Of a stretch of DNA of 32,388 nt, positions 8,518-18,853 are shown in pieces. Below the pieces are notes generated by a model. That model did no database searches. It saw only the letters and a program-made list of their open reading frames with translations, and was not told the origin of the DNA. Source of the stretch: an uncultured Rhizobium sp. (lineage in GTDB: Bacteria > Pseudomonadota > Alphaproteobacteria > Rhizobiales > Rhizobiaceae); NCBI GenBank assembly GCA_945952315.1, contig CAMFIE010000034.1, forward strand, positions 1 through 32,388, given 5' to 3'. The translations under genes and the position numbers were made by a program. Each line of letters starts with the position of its first letter. The stretch's first letter is position 1.

Positions 8518-8952
8518 TCAGATCCCCTTGCTGTTGGTGTTTTCAAGCATCTGAACGCCATTGATGCGGTAGCTGCCATCCGGCTCCCGCTCCAGCTCAT
8601 AAATCGCGCTCCAGTCCTTGCCTTCGGAAATGGAGATCAGAACCTCCTGCAGCACGTTAGCGCCATCGGAGGAAACCCTGGAGCGGCCGAACGCGTAGTT
8701 GCCAGGCCGGTAAACCGGTGCGTAGCGCCGTTTGACCATCTGAAAGAACGTGTCACGGTCCGGAAAGATCTTGCGGATCGCCGGTGAGGCAAAGGAATAG
8801 GCCTTGTCCGCATCATCTGCGAGAAAGGCTTCGATCTGCGCCCGGATCACGGCTTGCGCCCGGGAAAGCGGCGTCTCGTCTGCAAGCGCTGGCGATAGAC
8901 CGATCGACAGGCAGAGTGCCAGCATATTCCGCCGCGTCAATTTCCTGACCAT
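8518..8952 (-). CDS. Exported DUF4864-type protein
   Basis: A 144-residue protein of unknown function that resembles the DUF4864 family (a small NTF2-like fold). It begins MVRKLTRRNMLALCLSIGLSPALA, a signal peptide with an Arg-rich start and probable cleavage after ALA (about residue 24). The mature part has alternating helix and strand blocks, for example AQAVIRAQIEAFLADDADKA and YELEREPDGSYRINGVQML. The frame is open to 9024, but the ATG at 8952 gives the signal peptide and has GGAG at good spacing. It converges on tgt with a 3-bp gap. Family assignment is by overall look. Confidence 0.72.
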   Translation of the reverse strand: MVRKLTRRNMLALCLSIGLSPALADETPLSRAQAVIRAQIEAFLADDADKAYSFASPAIRKIFPDRDTFFQMVKRRYAPVYRPGNYAFGRSRVSSDGANVLQEVLISISEGKDWSAIYELEREPDGSYRINGVQMLENTNSKGI

Positions 8953-9128
8953 GAATGCGCTCCGCGAAGGGTTATCGAAGCGATATAGCGCAATGTGCGA
9001 GAAAGTGTAGGGCGCAGCCATCAAGATTGACAGCGCGTCAATAGCCGGTCTGAACGATCCCGGAAATGGATATCAGTAAGTCACATAAGATAGATTATGG
9101 AACTAAATCGTATGGCGAAAACACCGTA

Positions 9129-10052
9129 TCAGGCCCGTTTATCAAGTCTTTGGCGTATCAAGGGATAAGCGCTGACAGCCAGAATGCCGACGAGCACGCA
9201 GACAGTGCCCAGAATGAAGGCATGCGTCAAGGGTTCCTGAAGCAGCATGGATCCGGCGATCACGCCGAGGATCGGCGTCAGGAAGGAAAACACACCAAGC
9301 TGCGAGGCCTTGTACCGGGTCAGCAGGAAGAACCAAGTCAGATAGCTGAAGAAGGAAACCACGAAGCCCTGAAATGCCAGATTGGCATAAAGCGCCGGCC
9401 CGGGTTCGATATGACCCTGACCCATCAGGATGGCCGCGCCCGTCAGCAACACGAAACCTGTCGCCAGCTGATAGAACAAGGTATGGGCCGCAGGAATGCG
9501 GCTGAGCGCGGTGATCCGGATCATGAAGGTCGTCAGACCCCAGAAAGCGCCGCCAAGCAGCGCCAGTGCATCACCGATCAACATCGAGCTCAGCTCCGGA
9601 GCGGCGCCGCTGTCATGGCCGAGGAACGCGATGGCGATGCCAGCGGCCGCGAGCGCAATACCCGCCCATTGCATGCCCGCTAGCCGTTCGCTCGGCAATG
9701 TCAGATGCAGGGCAAGTCCGGCAAAGATCGGTGCCGTGTAGAGAAACACGATGACATGGGATGCGGTTGTGAAACGGATACTTTCGCCGAGAAGGAGAAA
9801 TTCCAGCGAAAACATCAGACCTGCGCCGATGCCCGGCAGAAGAAGCTCACGGGCGAAAGAAATGCGCTGCCTTTGGATCCCGACCAGTATGAGCACGCAG
9901 ACAGCCGCGATTCCCGATCGCAGGCCAATCTGCAAGACCGGTGATGCGGCCTGCGCCGTCAGTTTCAGCCCGATCTGCTGTACGGCCCAGACACAGCAGC
10001 ACATCAGCATCATGGCGACAGCGGCACCATCCATCGGCTTGCGGGTATTCAT
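9129..10052 (-). CDS. DMT-superfamily (EamA) transporter
   Basis: A 307-residue inner-membrane protein with about ten hydrophobic helices and two EamA repeats, the drug/metabolite transporter plan. The first repeat includes VWAVQQIGLKLTAQAASP and a second-half repeat begins near GDALALLGGAFWGLTTF. Members export amino acids, metabolites or drugs; the substrate cannot be told from sequence. AGGAGAAAT precedes the ATG at 10052. It lies 18 bp after the metallo-hydrolase gene and is last in the metG-tatD-hydrolase cluster. The 9025-9128 stretch downstream has a 5-bp inverted repeat (TTGAC/GTCAA, 9027-9041) but no gene I can support. Confidence 0.88.
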   Translation of the reverse strand: MNTRKPMDGAAVAMMLMCCCVWAVQQIGLKLTAQAASPVLQIGLRSGIAAVCVLILVGIQRQRISFARELLLPGIGAGLMFSLEFLLLGESIRFTTASHVIVFLYTAPIFAGLALHLTLPSERLAGMQWAGIALAAAGIAIAFLGHDSGAAPELSSMLIGDALALLGGAFWGLTTFMIRITALSRIPAAHTLFYQLATGFVLLTGAAILMGQGHIEPGPALYANLAFQGFVVSFFSYLTWFFLLTRYKASQLGVFSFLTPILGVIAGSMLLQEPLTHAFILGTVCVLVGILAVSAYPLIRQRLDKRA

Positions 10053-10070
10053 CCGATTTCTCCTGAAAAA

Positions 10071-10889
10071 TCAGCCGGTAAAGCCTGTCTCGATCACCAT
10101 GCCGTCATAGGCAGGTTCAACATTTTCAGGAGTTTCTCTTATCAAAACATCATAATCAAGTGGATTATGCATATGAGTCAAAACAGCCCGCTTCGGCTGC
10201 AGGTGTTCGATCCAGCCCATGGCCTGCTCCAGCGACAGATGGCTGGGGTGGAACCGATATTGGAGCGTATCGATGATCAGCACATCAAGGCCGAACAGGC
10301 GGTCAACGGTCTCTTCGGGAAAGTCGCTGACATCGCTGCAATAGGCGAGGTCGCCAATCCGGAAGCCGAGCGAGATGATATCGCCGTGGATCTGTTTCAA
10401 TGGCAAAAACTCGATTGCGCCCCCTGCCCCTTCGATCCGGATCGGCTTTTCCAGATCCTCGATCAGTTCGGCACGGACAATCGGCGGATAGCTCGAACCC
10501 GGCGGCGTTTCCAGGCAATAGCCGAAACCGGCGCGAATGCGGGCCATAGTTTCTGGGTCTGCATGGATCGGAATGCGATGATTCTGATGGTGGAAATAGC
10601 CGCGCAGATCATCGATCCCGTGAAGATGGTCGGCATGCGCATGCGTATAGAGGACCGCGTCGATATGCTTGACCCCGGCGCGGATCATCTGCTCGCGAAA
10701 ATCCGGGCCGGTATCCACCACCACGGTCGTCTTGCCGCCATCCGGGCCGATCTGTTCGATCAGGAAGGCCGCGCGCAGGCGCCGGTTCTTCGGATTTTCG
10801 GGATTGCAGGCCCCCCAGTCACCGGTAATGCGGGGCACGCCCGGCGAAGAGCCGCAGCCGAGAATGGTGAAGCGCCGGATAGTCGACAC
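10071..10889 (-). CDS. Metallo-beta-lactamase-fold hydrolase (PhnP-like)
   Basis: A 272-residue metallo-hydrolase with the dinuclear-metal motif THAHADH (His83, His85, Asp87, His88), an upstream DTGPDFREQ, and later metal ligands near IHGD and YCSDVSD, and THMHNPLDY. The layout matches the PhnP-like phosphodiesterase subgroup, though no phosphonate genes are near. In alphaproteobacteria it commonly follows tatD. The start is a GTG at 10889 (MSTIRRFTILGCGSS), 7 bp after the tatD stop. Substrate is unknown; a cyclic phosphodiester or nucleotide is plausible by family. Confidence 0.85.
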   Translation of the reverse strand: MSTIRRFTILGCGSSPGVPRITGDWGACNPENPKNRRLRAAFLIEQIGPDGGKTTVVVDTGPDFREQMIRAGVKHIDAVLYTHAHADHLHGIDDLRGYFHHQNHRIPIHADPETMARIRAGFGYCLETPPGSSYPPIVRAELIEDLEKPIRIEGAGGAIEFLPLKQIHGDIISLGFRIGDLAYCSDVSDFPEETVDRLFGLDVLIIDTLQYRFHPSHLSLEQAMGWIEHLQPKRAVLTHMHNPLDYDVLIRETPENVEPAYDGMVIETGFTG

Positions 10890-10895
10890 GGGATT

Positions 10896-11675
10896 TCAGA
10901 GCCTCGGCAATTTGGTGAACAGGCGATAGACGTTCTCGGTGCTGGCCGCGGAGATTTCGTCAAAACGCACGCCCTTGCACTCGGCCAGCACTTCAGCAGT
11001 GTTGACGACATAGGACGGCTCGTTGCGCTTGCCGCGCCAGCGCTTCGGGGCAAGATAGGGCGCATCCGTTTCCACCAGCAAACGGTCGAGCGGCACGGTT
11101 GCGGCAATCGCTCTCAGCTCTTCGGATTTCGGGAAAGTCAGGATGCCGGAAAAGGAGACATAGCCGCCGAGCTCCACACCCACGCGGGCAAGCTCCGCTC
11201 CGGACGAGAAGCAATGGAGAATGAAGGGGAAAGCCCCCTTCCCTGTCTCTTCTGTCAGGATCGCGGCCATATCCTCATCCGCCGAGCGGCTGTGGATCAC
11301 CAGCGGCAGCTTCGTGCGACGCGCGGCCTCGATGTGAACGAGAAGACCCTTGCGCTGGTCTTCCGGCTTCTGGGTGTCATAGAAATAGTCGAGCCCCGCC
11401 TCGCCGATCGCCACGACCTTTTCATGGGACGAGAGACGCACCAGCTCCTCTGCCGTAACGTCAAGCTCCTCGTCCGCATTGTTCGGATGCGTGCCGACGG
11501 AGCAATAGACGGGCGGAAAGCGGTCGCAGATCGCCAGCAATTGCGGCAGCCTGCGCACGCGGGTGGATATGGTCACCATCTGCTTCACACCCGCTTCCTC
11601 GGCGCGGGCGATGATCTGATCCAGTTCCTCGGCAAAATCCGGGAAATCCAGATGGCAATGGCTATCGATCAGCAC
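10896..11675 (-). CDS. tatD: TatD-family deoxyribonuclease
   Basis: A metal-dependent TIM-barrel hydrolase of the TatD family; members have 3'-5' DNase activity linked to DNA repair. The HCH motif (IDSHCHLDF) is at the N-terminus, with GEAGLDYFYD, LVIHSRSAD, HCFSS and ETDAPYLAPK further on. I chose the GTG at 11675: it has GGAGG at 9 nt and gives the usual N-terminus (VLIDSHCHL), 259 residues. The longer start at 11702 would overlap metG by about 23 bp. It directly follows metG, a common pairing. Confidence 0.93.
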   Translation of the reverse strand: MLIDSHCHLDFPDFAEELDQIIARAEEAGVKQMVTISTRVRRLPQLLAICDRFPPVYCSVGTHPNNADEELDVTAEELVRLSSHEKVVAIGEAGLDYFYDTQKPEDQRKGLLVHIEAARRTKLPLVIHSRSADEDMAAILTEETGKGAFPFILHCFSSGAELARVGVELGGYVSFSGILTFPKSEELRAIAATVPLDRLLVETDAPYLAPKRWRGKRNEPSYVVNTAEVLAECKGVRFDEISAASTENVYRLFTKLPRL

Positions 11676-11679
11676 CGGC

Positions 11680-13227
11680 TCAGGCCTCCGCTGGCGCGAC
11701 ATAGCGCGGGAAAACCGGCGTCGGCGCAGAAAGCGGCGTGCCCGGCTTCAGACGGCCAGCAGCGCCAAGCGCTGCAAAATCACGGGCATCGGCGGGTGCC
11801 GCGACCAGATCGAGGAGTTTCGCCGCCGAACCCGGAACGAAAGGTTGCAGCAGGATAGCGATCTGGCGCACCACTTCTGCCGTAACGTAAAGCACGGTCG
11901 CCATGCGGGCCGGATCGGTCTTCTTCAGCGCCCAGGGCTCCTGCCCCGCGAAATAGCGGTCGCCTTCCGAAACCACGGCGATGATCGCGGCCAGCGCCTT
12001 GTGGATCTGCAGCCGGTTCATTTCCTCACGCGCCGTCACGATCATTTCGTCGGCCAGCGCCAGCATGGCCTTGTCGGCGTCGGAAAGGTCACCGGGCGCT
12101 GGCACCTGTCCGTCGCAATTCTTGACGATCATCGACAGCGAACGGCTGGCAAGATTGCCGATGCCGTTTGCGAGGTCCGCATTGATGCGGATGCCGATCT
12201 GCTCTTCGCTGTAGGACCCGTCCTGACCGAAGGACACTTCGCGCAGGAAGAAATAGCGCACCTGATCAAGCCCGAAATGGTTCACCAGATTGACCGGATC
12301 GACCACATTGCCGAGCGACTTCGACATCTTCTCGCCCTTGTTGAGCAGGAAACCATGGGCAAAGACCCGCTCCGGCAGCGGCACGCCGGCGGACATCAGG
12401 AAGGCAGGCCAGTAAACCGCATGGAAGCGGATGATATCCTTGCCGATCATGTGGATGCTGGCGGGCCAGAACTTGGCGCGCGGGCCACCATCAATCCAGC
12501 CGGTGGCAGTCAGATAGTTCGTCAGCGCATCCACCCATACATACATCACATGGGCCGGATCACCGGGAACGGGAATGCCCCAGTCAAAGGTGGTACGGGA
12601 AATCGACAGATCCTTCAGGCCGGACTTCACGAAAGAAATGATCTCGTTCTTGCGCTCGGCCGGGCCGATGAAATCCGGATGGGCTTCGTAATAGGCAAGC
12701 AGCTTGTCGCCATAGGCGGAAAGCCGGAAGAAATAGCTTTCCTCGGCAACCCATTCCACCGGCGTTCCCTGCGGGCCATAGCGCACGCCATCGGCACGCA
12801 CTTCGGTTTCGTCCTCGGCATAGAAAGCCTCGTCACGCACCGAATACCAGCCCGCATAGCTGTCCTTGTAGACGTCGCCGTTCTTTTCCATGCGGCGCCA
12901 CAGCTCCTGCACGGTCTTGTGGTGGCGCTGTTCCGTCGTGCGGATGAAATCGTCGTTCGATGCGTTGAGCAGGCCGGTCATTGCCTGGAATTCGGCCGAG
13001 TTGCGGTCGGCAAGCTGCTGGGCGGTAATGCCCTCGTTGCGCGCCGTCTGCTGCATCTTCTGGCCGTGCTCATCGGTGCCGGTCAGGAAGAAGACCTCAC
13101 GTCCGTCCATCCGCTGGAAGCGCGCCATCGCATCGGTCGCAATCAGTTCGTAGGCATGGCCGATATGAGGCTTGCCGTTCGGATAGGAGATTGCGGTGGT
13201 GATGTAAAAGGGCGTCTTGTCCGTCAT
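11680..13227 (-). CDS. metG: Methionyl-tRNA synthetase
   Basis: MetRS charges tRNA-Met and initiator tRNA. 515 residues, class I, with HIGH (21-24) and KMSKS (about 297-301) signatures. It lacks the zinc-knuckle cysteines between them (the region reads [14 protein letters not shown]) and has no C-terminal tRNA-binding (Trbp111) domain, so it is the short, zinc-free form normal for these bacteria. The anticodon-binding helical domain follows KMSKS. It sits 101 bp after holB and 4 bp before tatD. Confidence 0.97.
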   Translation of the reverse strand: MTDKTPFYITTAISYPNGKPHIGHAYELIATDAMARFQRMDGREVFFLTGTDEHGQKMQQTARNEGITAQQLADRNSAEFQAMTGLLNASNDDFIRTTEQRHHKTVQELWRRMEKNGDVYKDSYAGWYSVRDEAFYAEDETEVRADGVRYGPQGTPVEWVAEESYFFRLSAYGDKLLAYYEAHPDFIGPAERKNEIISFVKSGLKDLSISRTTFDWGIPVPGDPAHVMYVWVDALTNYLTATGWIDGGPRAKFWPASIHMIGKDIIRFHAVYWPAFLMSAGVPLPERVFAHGFLLNKGEKMSKSLGNVVDPVNLVNHFGLDQVRYFFLREVSFGQDGSYSEEQIGIRINADLANGIGNLASRSLSMIVKNCDGQVPAPGDLSDADKAMLALADEMIVTAREEMNRLQIHKALAAIIAVVSEGDRYFAGQEPWALKKTDPARMATVLYVTAEVVRQIAILLQPFVPGSAAKLLDLVAAPADARDFAALGAAGRLKPGTPLSAPTPVFPRYVAPAEA

Positions 13228-13328
13228 GATGTGCGTCGGTCCGGTCTGTCTTTGAAAAACTTTGGTCGGCCATGCTCTTAGCCGATGTTTACGGCAAGGG
13301 AAACATCAAGTTGCCGAAACCTGCCGTT

Positions 13329-14351
13329 TCAGCCGATCTGTTCGAGTATCGAGAGGATTGTTTGCTTGCGGTCGAGGTTATAGCCATCGGCAATGGCAAT
13401 CTTCTGGCCAATATCCTGCGAAAGCTTTGCCAGAACATCGGCCCGCGCGAGATCACCGGCAAGGGCTGCCTGCCGGGCGCGGGTGACCAGTTCTTCGCCC
13501 ACATGGTCCATGAAAAAATCATGGATCACTTCGGAATCCTTGCCCGAAAGCACATCCGCCAACTTGTGGAACAGGCGGCGCTGCGTCGGACCAGTCGCGC
13601 CAAGCGCGTCCTGAAAAGCGCGAATGATCTCGAAGCCACCGTAGTTGATCAGCTTCAGCGCCTTGGCAACGCTGCCTTGGGCAGCGGCGAGGATCTGCCC
13701 CTGCTCTGCTCCACTCAATGATATGCCGAGATTGGCGAGCGCGCGCAGCATCGCTTCATCACCAAGGGGTGACAGCTTGAGCTGCAGGCAGCGGGAACGG
13801 ATGGTGGGCAGCAGCTTTCCCGGCGAATGGGAAAGCAGAAGCAGCATGGAGCGCTTCGGCGGCTCTTCGAGAATCTTCAGAAGCGCATTGGCCGCATTGG
13901 TGTTCATGTCATCGGCGGGATCGATGATTGCCAGCCGCCAGTTTCCGGTGCCGGAGGTCTGGCCGAAAAACTTGCCCAGCCGCCGCACCTCGTCCACATT
14001 GATGACCGTCTTGAATTTCTTGGTCTTTTCATCATAGGGGCGGGCAAGATGAATGAGATTGTGCGACGCGCCGGACGCGATCTGCCGCACCTGCGGGGCA
14101 TCCGGGTCCGGATCGGACATCAGCGAGGGCGCGAGCTTCGTTTCCGGATGGGAGAGAACATGGGCCGCAAAGCGAAACGCGAGCGTTGCCTTGCCGATCC
14201 CTTCCGGGCCCTCGATCAGGATCGCGTGATGCCCCTTGCCGCTGGCATAGGACTGCGCAAGAAACGCTTCCGCCTCTTCATGGCCGAAGAGGTGGCGATT
14301 GGCTGACGGCGCAATCGCCCCGTCAAGAAGGCCGGGATTGTCTTCGCTCAA
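13329..14351 (-). CDS. holB: DNA polymerase III delta-prime subunit
   Basis: HolB is part of the clamp loader that places the beta sliding clamp on DNA. 340 residues, with an intact P-loop GPEGIGKA (48-55), a DEVRRL segment, LLKILEEPP and SRCLQL, the clamp-loader SRC motif. Many delta-prime subunits have a decayed P-loop; this one looks able to bind nucleotide, as is usual in alphaproteobacteria. The ATG overlaps the tmk stop (ATGA), so the two are translationally coupled. Confidence 0.95.
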   Translation of the reverse strand: MSEDNPGLLDGAIAPSANRHLFGHEEAEAFLAQSYASGKGHHAILIEGPEGIGKATLAFRFAAHVLSHPETKLAPSLMSDPDPDAPQVRQIASGASHNLIHLARPYDEKTKKFKTVINVDEVRRLGKFFGQTSGTGNWRLAIIDPADDMNTNAANALLKILEEPPKRSMLLLLSHSPGKLLPTIRSRCLQLKLSPLGDEAMLRALANLGISLSGAEQGQILAAAQGSVAKALKLINYGGFEIIRAFQDALGATGPTQRRLFHKLADVLSGKDSEVIHDFFMDHVGEELVTRARQAALAGDLARADVLAKLSQDIGQKIAIADGYNLDRKQTILSILEQIG

Positions 14352-15034
14352 GGGCCCGCCTCCCCTGCTCCGGCCTTTGCCTTGCGCACCGGCATCAAGA
14401 GACCCTCGACGAGCTTCAGAACGTCGGAGGCAATCTGTTCCTCGCTGCGGGTGGCATCCACAACGCGGCAGCGTTCCGGCTCGCGAATGGCAATGTCCAG
14501 AAAGCCCTGGCGGCGCTTTTCATGGGTCTCCAGCTCTTCCTTTTCGTAGCGGTCCGGTCCTGCATTGGCGGCAGCACCGCGTGTCTTGGCGCGTTCAAGC
14601 CCGATCTCCGCCGGGATATCCAGAATGATCGTGCGGTCCGGAACCACGCCGTTCACCGCGATACGCTGGAGCGCCTCCACAAATTCATATTGCAGATTGC
14701 CGGTGACGCCCTGATAAACGCGGGAGGAATCCATGAAGCGGTCGCACAGCACGATTGTGCCGCGCGAAAGTGCCGGACGGATCACCTGCTCCACATGATC
14801 AGAGCGCGCGGCGGCAAAAAGCAGCGCTTCCATGCGCGTGCCATATTGTTCGGCAGCTCCGTTCAGAAGCACATGCCGCACCGCTTCCGCACCACTGGAA
14901 CCACCCGGTTCGCGCGTGATCAGCACCGCATGCCCCTTTGCCATCAGCGCAGCCGCCAGCCGACGGATCTGGGTGGATTTCCCGGCCCCTTCTCCCCCTT
15001 CAAAGCTGACGAAAAGTCCTGTCTGTTTCGGCAA
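14348..15034 (-). CDS. tmk: Thymidylate kinase
   Basis: Tmk phosphorylates dTMP to dTDP for DNA synthesis. The P-loop [11 protein letters not shown] is near the N-terminus, followed by the DR-x motif ([13 protein letters not shown]) and [16 protein letters not shown] of the LID region. No ATG is available. The TTG at 15034 has AGGA at 7 nt and puts the family N-terminus ([15 protein letters not shown]) directly after it; a TTG at 15052 would add six residues. It overlaps holB downstream and lies 76 bp after the carboxypeptidase gene. Confidence 0.95.
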   Translation of the reverse strand: MPKQTGLFVSFEGGEGAGKSTQIRRLAAALMAKGHAVLITREPGGSSGAEAVRHVLLNGAAEQYGTRMEALLFAAARSDHVEQVIRPALSRGTIVLCDRFMDSSRVYQGVTGNLQYEFVEALQRIAVNGVVPDRTIILDIPAEIGLERAKTRGAAANAGPDRYEKEELETHEKRRQGFLDIAIREPERCRVVDATRSEEQIASDVLKLVEGLLMPVRKAKAGAGEAGP

Positions 15035-15110
15035 AGGCTGTTCCTGAATCAAGCGGCCCCGGGTTTGGGAGCGCCCCTTCCTTAATCGATCCCGGCCACT
15101 TGTAAACGGC

Positions 15111-16283
15111 TCACCACCAGAAAAGCACCAGTTCCAGCAGCGCGTCCATGGCCCGCTTCGTCAACCCGCCTTCTTCGACCGCCTGCCGCGTATAAAGCGG
15201 AACTTCGCGAATGAGATGCGGCCCGGCATAGAGCGACAGCCGCCCGACTTCGCGATCCGGTTTCACCGGCGCATAGATCGGCCATGTATAGGTTATGTGG
15301 CCGGTGATACGCTCGGCGTTGGACGTGGCAATGAACACATCCACATCCTCATGTGCGGCAACCTCCACCGAAGAGCGCGCGCCGCCATAGACACTGACCT
15401 CGCCCACCGGCTCCCCGGATTTGAAGATCGAGCGATAGGCGAAATTGGAAAGACCCCATTCCAGCACGCGCTTGGCCTCTTCCTGCCGCTCCTTGTCGGT
15501 CTTCAGGCCGCCGAGAGCCAAAAACAGCCGCTTGCCATCACGCTCGATCGAGGCCGCAATCGAAAAGCCCTGCCCTTCGGTGAAACCGGTCGCCAGACCG
15601 TCAATGCCAAGCCCCTGCACCGCTAGCGGATTGCGGTTTCGCTGGGTGATCTTGTTCCAGAGGAAGTCGGGCTGCGAATAGGTCTTGTAGCCCTCCGGAT
15701 AAGTCTGTTGCAGGTGGCGGGAAAGCAGCGCCAGTTCCTTCACCGAGATCCTGTTCGCAGGATTCGGAAGGCCGGAGGCATTGGCGAAATTTGCGGTTTT
15801 CAGACCCAGATCGCGGGCGCGGTTTGTCATGCGCTCGGCAAATTTTTCTTCGGAGCCTGAAAGCCCCTCGCCCAGAATGATGCAGGCATCATTGGCCGAA
15901 AGCACCATCACGCCCTTCAGCAGATCACCGACGCTGATTTCCGATTTCAGAGCCGCAAACATGGTGGCTGTACCCGACGGTGCTCCACCCGTGCGCCAGG
16001 CATTCAGAGAAACCGTAAAACGGGTATCGAGACTAATTTCATTGTCCTTGATCGCGCCGAGAACCGTATCCGCGACCATGATCTTCGCCAGCGAGGCGGG
16101 CGATATCGGTTGATCCTCGGCCTTGGCCAGCAAAACAGTGCCGGTCTTGGCCTCGATCATGTAGGCCTGCGCGGCCTTGGTTTCAAACGCAGGCGGCGGT
16201 GCACTGTCTGCCGCAAAAGCGGGCAGCCCGGCCATCAAGGCCGTTGCAAGACTGGCGAAAAACCACAGGCGGCTGACTGTCAT
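15111..16283 (-). CDS. dacC: D-alanyl-D-alanine carboxypeptidase family protein
   Basis: A low-molecular-weight penicillin-binding protein of the S11 (DacA/C/F) family that trims the terminal D-Ala of peptidoglycan stems. 390 residues with a signal peptide ([19 protein letters not shown], cut after AFA). SxxK is S64-L-A-K67, SxN is S129-A-N131. The third motif, normally DGLKTG, reads DGLATG: the conserved Lys is Ala231. A C-terminal beta domain (PBP5_C-like) and a short hydrophobic or amphipathic tail (LLELVLFWW) follow, for membrane anchoring. ATG 16283 has GGGA at 6 nt and is preferred to 16289. It lies between rlpA and tmk. Confidence 0.92.
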   Translation of the reverse strand: MTVSRLWFFASLATALMAGLPAFAADSAPPPAFETKAAQAYMIEAKTGTVLLAKAEDQPISPASLAKIMVADTVLGAIKDNEISLDTRFTVSLNAWRTGGAPSGTATMFAALKSEISVGDLLKGVMVLSANDACIILGEGLSGSEEKFAERMTNRARDLGLKTANFANASGLPNPANRISVKELALLSRHLQQTYPEGYKTYSQPDFLWNKITQRNRNPLAVQGLGIDGLATGFTEGQGFSIAASIERDGKRLFLALGGLKTDKERQEEAKRVLEWGLSNFAYRSIFKSGEPVGEVSVYGGARSSVEVAAHEDVDVFIATSNAERITGHITYTWPIYAPVKPDREVGRLSLYAGPHLIREVPLYTRQAVEEGGLTKRAMDALLELVLFWW

Positions 16284-16374
16284 GATCATTCCCGTCCGGT
16301 ATCGGGTATTCCAGCCTTATCGAAACGCCGGGCGGGTGCCAAGCCGGGGGACGAAGACCATCCCCGGAAAAGCA

Positions 16375-17439
16375 TCAATTGCCGTTGCGGCGATGGTAAG
16401 ACGCAAGGATCGATTCCGGGGTGAGTTCGCCCTTGTAGATCAGCACCGCATCAAACGGCCCATCCTGCCGGGCCGGAACCTCGATATAGGCGGAGGCCGC
16501 AGACAGCGTGCCAAGCGAATAGGACGGGCGCTCATAGGGGAACGGACCCATTTCCGGCAGAACCGGTATGGCTGCGAATGCCTCGCCCGAGAAAGTACCG
16601 GAAACGGCCATCGGAGCAGCGGCTGGCATAGAGGCAAGTGCTGCGGTTGCATTGCTGCCACCATCGAAAGCGGCGCTTGGCGTGTTGCCGCCGTAACCGA
16701 TTGCCGAGACATCCGGGTCCATCTGCTGAACCTGTTTCTTCAGCGGCTGGTTCGAGGCAACCATCACGCCGGTCGCGATCTGGCCACCGGGATCCACGCT
16801 CGGGAAGCGGCTGCCCTTCGGCTGATAGGACGCCATGAGATAAGGCATGTCATGCCCGTCCATCCGCGCTTTGCCAACATATTGCACGCGCACCTTGCCG
16901 GTGCCCGAATGCTTCAGATCGAGCATTTCGGCGGTCTTGCCCGAAAGGTCGATGATGCGGTTGGAGTGGTAGGGACCACGGTCATTGACGCGCACGATGA
17001 TCGACGAGCCGTTCTCGACATTGGTGACACGGGCATAGCTCGGCAGCGGAAAAGTCGGATGAGCGGCTGAAAGGCCGTTCAGATCATAGACTTCGCCATT
17101 TGCTGTCAGGCGCCCATGGAATGCGGCACCATACCAGGAGGCCATGCCCACCTTGTTATAGCTGAAATCTTCCTTGGGGACATAACGCTTGCCCTTCACC
17201 ACGTAAGGCTTGCCGACGAGATACCGTCCGCCGCCCCTCGGGATATTCTTGCCATAGGCAACGCGGGGGCTTGCCTTCACGCCATATTCCGATTCGGAGA
17301 AATATTCCTTGCCATGCTTTTTGGAGGGCTTTGGTCCATTGGTGGTGCCACAGGAAGCCAGTCCGGCGCAAAGCGCACCCAGAGCCACCCAGCGAAGCGC
17401 CCGAAACCCGGCCTTCGAGCCGCTGTTTTCACCAGCCAT
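16375..17439 (-). CDS. rlpA: RlpA-like septal ring lipoprotein
   Basis: RlpA-family lipoproteins bind or cleave bare glycan strands of peptidoglycan at the septum. 354 residues. The lipobox LASC puts the lipidated Cys at 30. A double-psi beta-barrel domain spans about 95-175, with GMASWYGAAFHGRLTANGE and RVNDRGPYHSNRIIDLS, including the catalytic Asp region. The C-terminal half is low-complexity Ala/Pro/Gly-rich and ends in a short strand-rich segment; I do not see a clear SPOR domain. ATG 17439 has GAGG at 9 nt; a GTG at 17448 is less likely. dacC follows, a wall-remodelling pair. Confidence 0.9.
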   Translation of the reverse strand: MAGENSGSKAGFRALRWVALGALCAGLASCGTTNGPKPSKKHGKEYFSESEYGVKASPRVAYGKNIPRGGGRYLVGKPYVVKGKRYVPKEDFSYNKVGMASWYGAAFHGRLTANGEVYDLNGLSAAHPTFPLPSYARVTNVENGSSIIVRVNDRGPYHSNRIIDLSGKTAEMLDLKHSGTGKVRVQYVGKARMDGHDMPYLMASYQPKGSRFPSVDPGGQIATGVMVASNQPLKKQVQQMDPDVSAIGYGGNTPSAAFDGGSNATAALASMPAAAPMAVSGTFSGEAFAAIPVLPEMGPFPYERPSYSLGTLSAASAYIEVPARQDGPFDAVLIYKGELTPESILASYHRRNGN

Positions 17440-17606
17440 TTGATTCACCCTCTAACGCAATACAAAACGCATCCCGCCGCCTGCCCTCTTTCCCGAAAGA
17501 AAGACTAGCCCCTGCCTGCGCGCGGGTTACCGCCACAATCCATGCGCGGAACATGGCAAAAATGCGAATAAAATTGTGGAGAAGACGGCTTTACTTTCCG
17601 GTATGG

Positions 17607-17624
17607 TTAATAAAATCTTATTAA
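17607..17624. repeat. AT-rich inverted repeat upstream of rlpA
   Basis: TTAATAA and TTATTAA form a 7-bp inverted repeat with a 4-nt spacer, 168 bp upstream of the rlpA start and 126 bp before the tRNA gene. It could be an operator or the AT-rich upstream element of the tRNA promoter. The rest of 17440-17749 shows no gene I can support. Confidence 0.3.
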
Positions 17625-17749
17625 AACTATCCTTTCCTATTTCCTCTCAGGATATAATTGACGGATCGGCATCCGGGCAATCCCGTCTTGCAATTTGCCC
17701 CCTTTCAGGCAATAAGCCTCCCACCACGCGAAAGCGGCATTGCCGCCGG

Positions 17750-17839
17750 GGAAGAGTGTCCGAGTGGTTTAAGGAACCGGTCTTGAAAACCGGCGTGCGG
17801 GAAACCGTACCGTGGGTTCGAATCCCACCTCTTCCGCCA
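17750..17839 (+). tRNA. tRNA-Ser (anticodon UGA)
   Basis: A 90-nt class II tRNA. The acceptor arms GGAAGAG and CTCTTCC pair, followed by the discriminator G and an encoded CCA. The anticodon stem CCGGT/ACCGG holds the loop CTTGAAA with anticodon TGA (17784-17786), reading UCA codons. A long variable arm and the T-arm GGGTTCGAATCCC follow. It converges on bioZ with a 24-bp gap. Confidence 0.97.
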
Positions 17840-17863
17840 AGCTCGCTTGAAGCTTCCTGATTT

Positions 17864-18853
17864 TCACACCCGCCAGACCACGGCTCCGCCGGTCATGCCG
17901 GCACCTGCGGCGGTCATCAGGAGGGTTTCGCCGGGCTGGATCCGGCCTTGTTCATGGGCGAGCGACAAGGTGAGCGGGATGGTCGCGGCGGAGGAATTGC
18001 CATAGTGCCTCACCGAGCATTCGGTGATCGCGGGATCAATATCCAGATGATTGGCGACAGTTTCGAAAATCCGGCTGTTTGCCTGATGGGGAATGAAGCG
18101 GCTGATTGCTTTGCTGGATAGTTCGGCTTCCGTAAGTGCAGCCTTACCGCAATCCACCATCATCCGGACGGCCTTTTCATAGACGGCGCGGCCGTCGCGC
18201 ATCGTCATCAGGACGTCCTCAGCCGCAATTTCAGGGCTGAATGGCCGCGAGGAGCCGCCTGCGGGAATGGTAATCAGATCATAATGTTGACCTTCGGCCT
18301 TGAGGTCGGCGCCCAGAAGGCCGATGTTTTCATCTTCGGAAGGCGAGAGAACCACCGCACCTGCTGCATCGGCAAACAGAACGGCACTTGCCCGCTCTTG
18401 CGGATTGATGCGGCGGGAGAGGATGTTCGCGGCGATCACCAGCACCGATTTGCCCTGTGCGCGCACAAAACCGTCGGCCAGCGTCAGGGCATAGAGAAAG
18501 CCCGCGCAGGCACCGGCAAGATCAATCCCGCCTGCCCGTTTCAGGCCAAGCCTGTGCGCGACCAGAGGTGCACTCGGCGGCAGAAGATGATCGGGGGTAG
18601 AGGTCGCGAGCAGCACAAGGCCGATACTCGCGCGGTCGAGACCGCTTGTCGTAAGCGCCCGTTCGCCGGCCTCGGTTGCAAGCCCGGTGAGTGTATCGCC
18701 CTCGCCTGCCCAGTACCGCTGCCGAATTCCGGTTCGCCGCTCGATCCAGCCCGGTTCCAGCCCGAGACTTTGCTCGATATCGGTGTTTGGCACCCGGCGG
18801 CCGGGCACCGCATGGCCAAATCCGGAAAAACGCGCGGCGCGGGCGCCCCTCAC
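17864..18853 (-). CDS. bioZ: BioZ, KAS III-type ketoacyl synthase for biotin
   Basis: BioZ makes 3-ketopimeloyl-ACP from glutaryl-CoA and malonyl-ACP, supplying the pimeloyl chain for biotin without BioC/BioH (established for Agrobacterium and Brucella). 329 residues of the FabH fold with the triad Cys116 (LAGACAGF), His256 (IPHQAN) and Asn286 (GNSSAA). The start is GTG 18853, overlapping the bioA stop (GTGA), the last cistron of bioBFDAZ. The operon position and the lack of a nearby full fatty-acid gene set separate it from housekeeping FabH. Confidence 0.95.
   Translation of the reverse strand: MRGARAARFSGFGHAVPGRRVPNTDIEQSLGLEPGWIERRTGIRQRYWAGEGDTLTGLATEAGERALTTSGLDRASIGLVLLATSTPDHLLPPSAPLVAHRLGLKRAGGIDLAGACAGFLYALTLADGFVRAQGKSVLVIAANILSRRINPQERASAVLFADAAGAVVLSPSEDENIGLLGADLKAEGQHYDLITIPAGGSSRPFSPEIAAEDVLMTMRDGRAVYEKAVRMMVDCGKAALTEAELSSKAISRFIPHQANSRIFETVANHLDIDPAITECSVRHYGNSSAATIPLTLSLAHEQGRIQPGETLLMTAAGAGMTGGAVVWRV

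Noticed and set aside
9066-9683. 205-residue plus-strand ORF
   Set aside because: It is antisense to the DMT transporter and rich in Gln, Arg and His as expected of a shadow frame.
10167-11858. 563-residue plus-strand ORF
   Set aside because: It is antisense to the metallo-hydrolase and tatD genes and resembles no family.
17576-17860. 94-residue plus-strand ORF ending ...RIPPLPPSSLEAS
   Set aside because: Its second half is a translation of the tRNA-Ser gene (17750-17839), a known source of false proteins.
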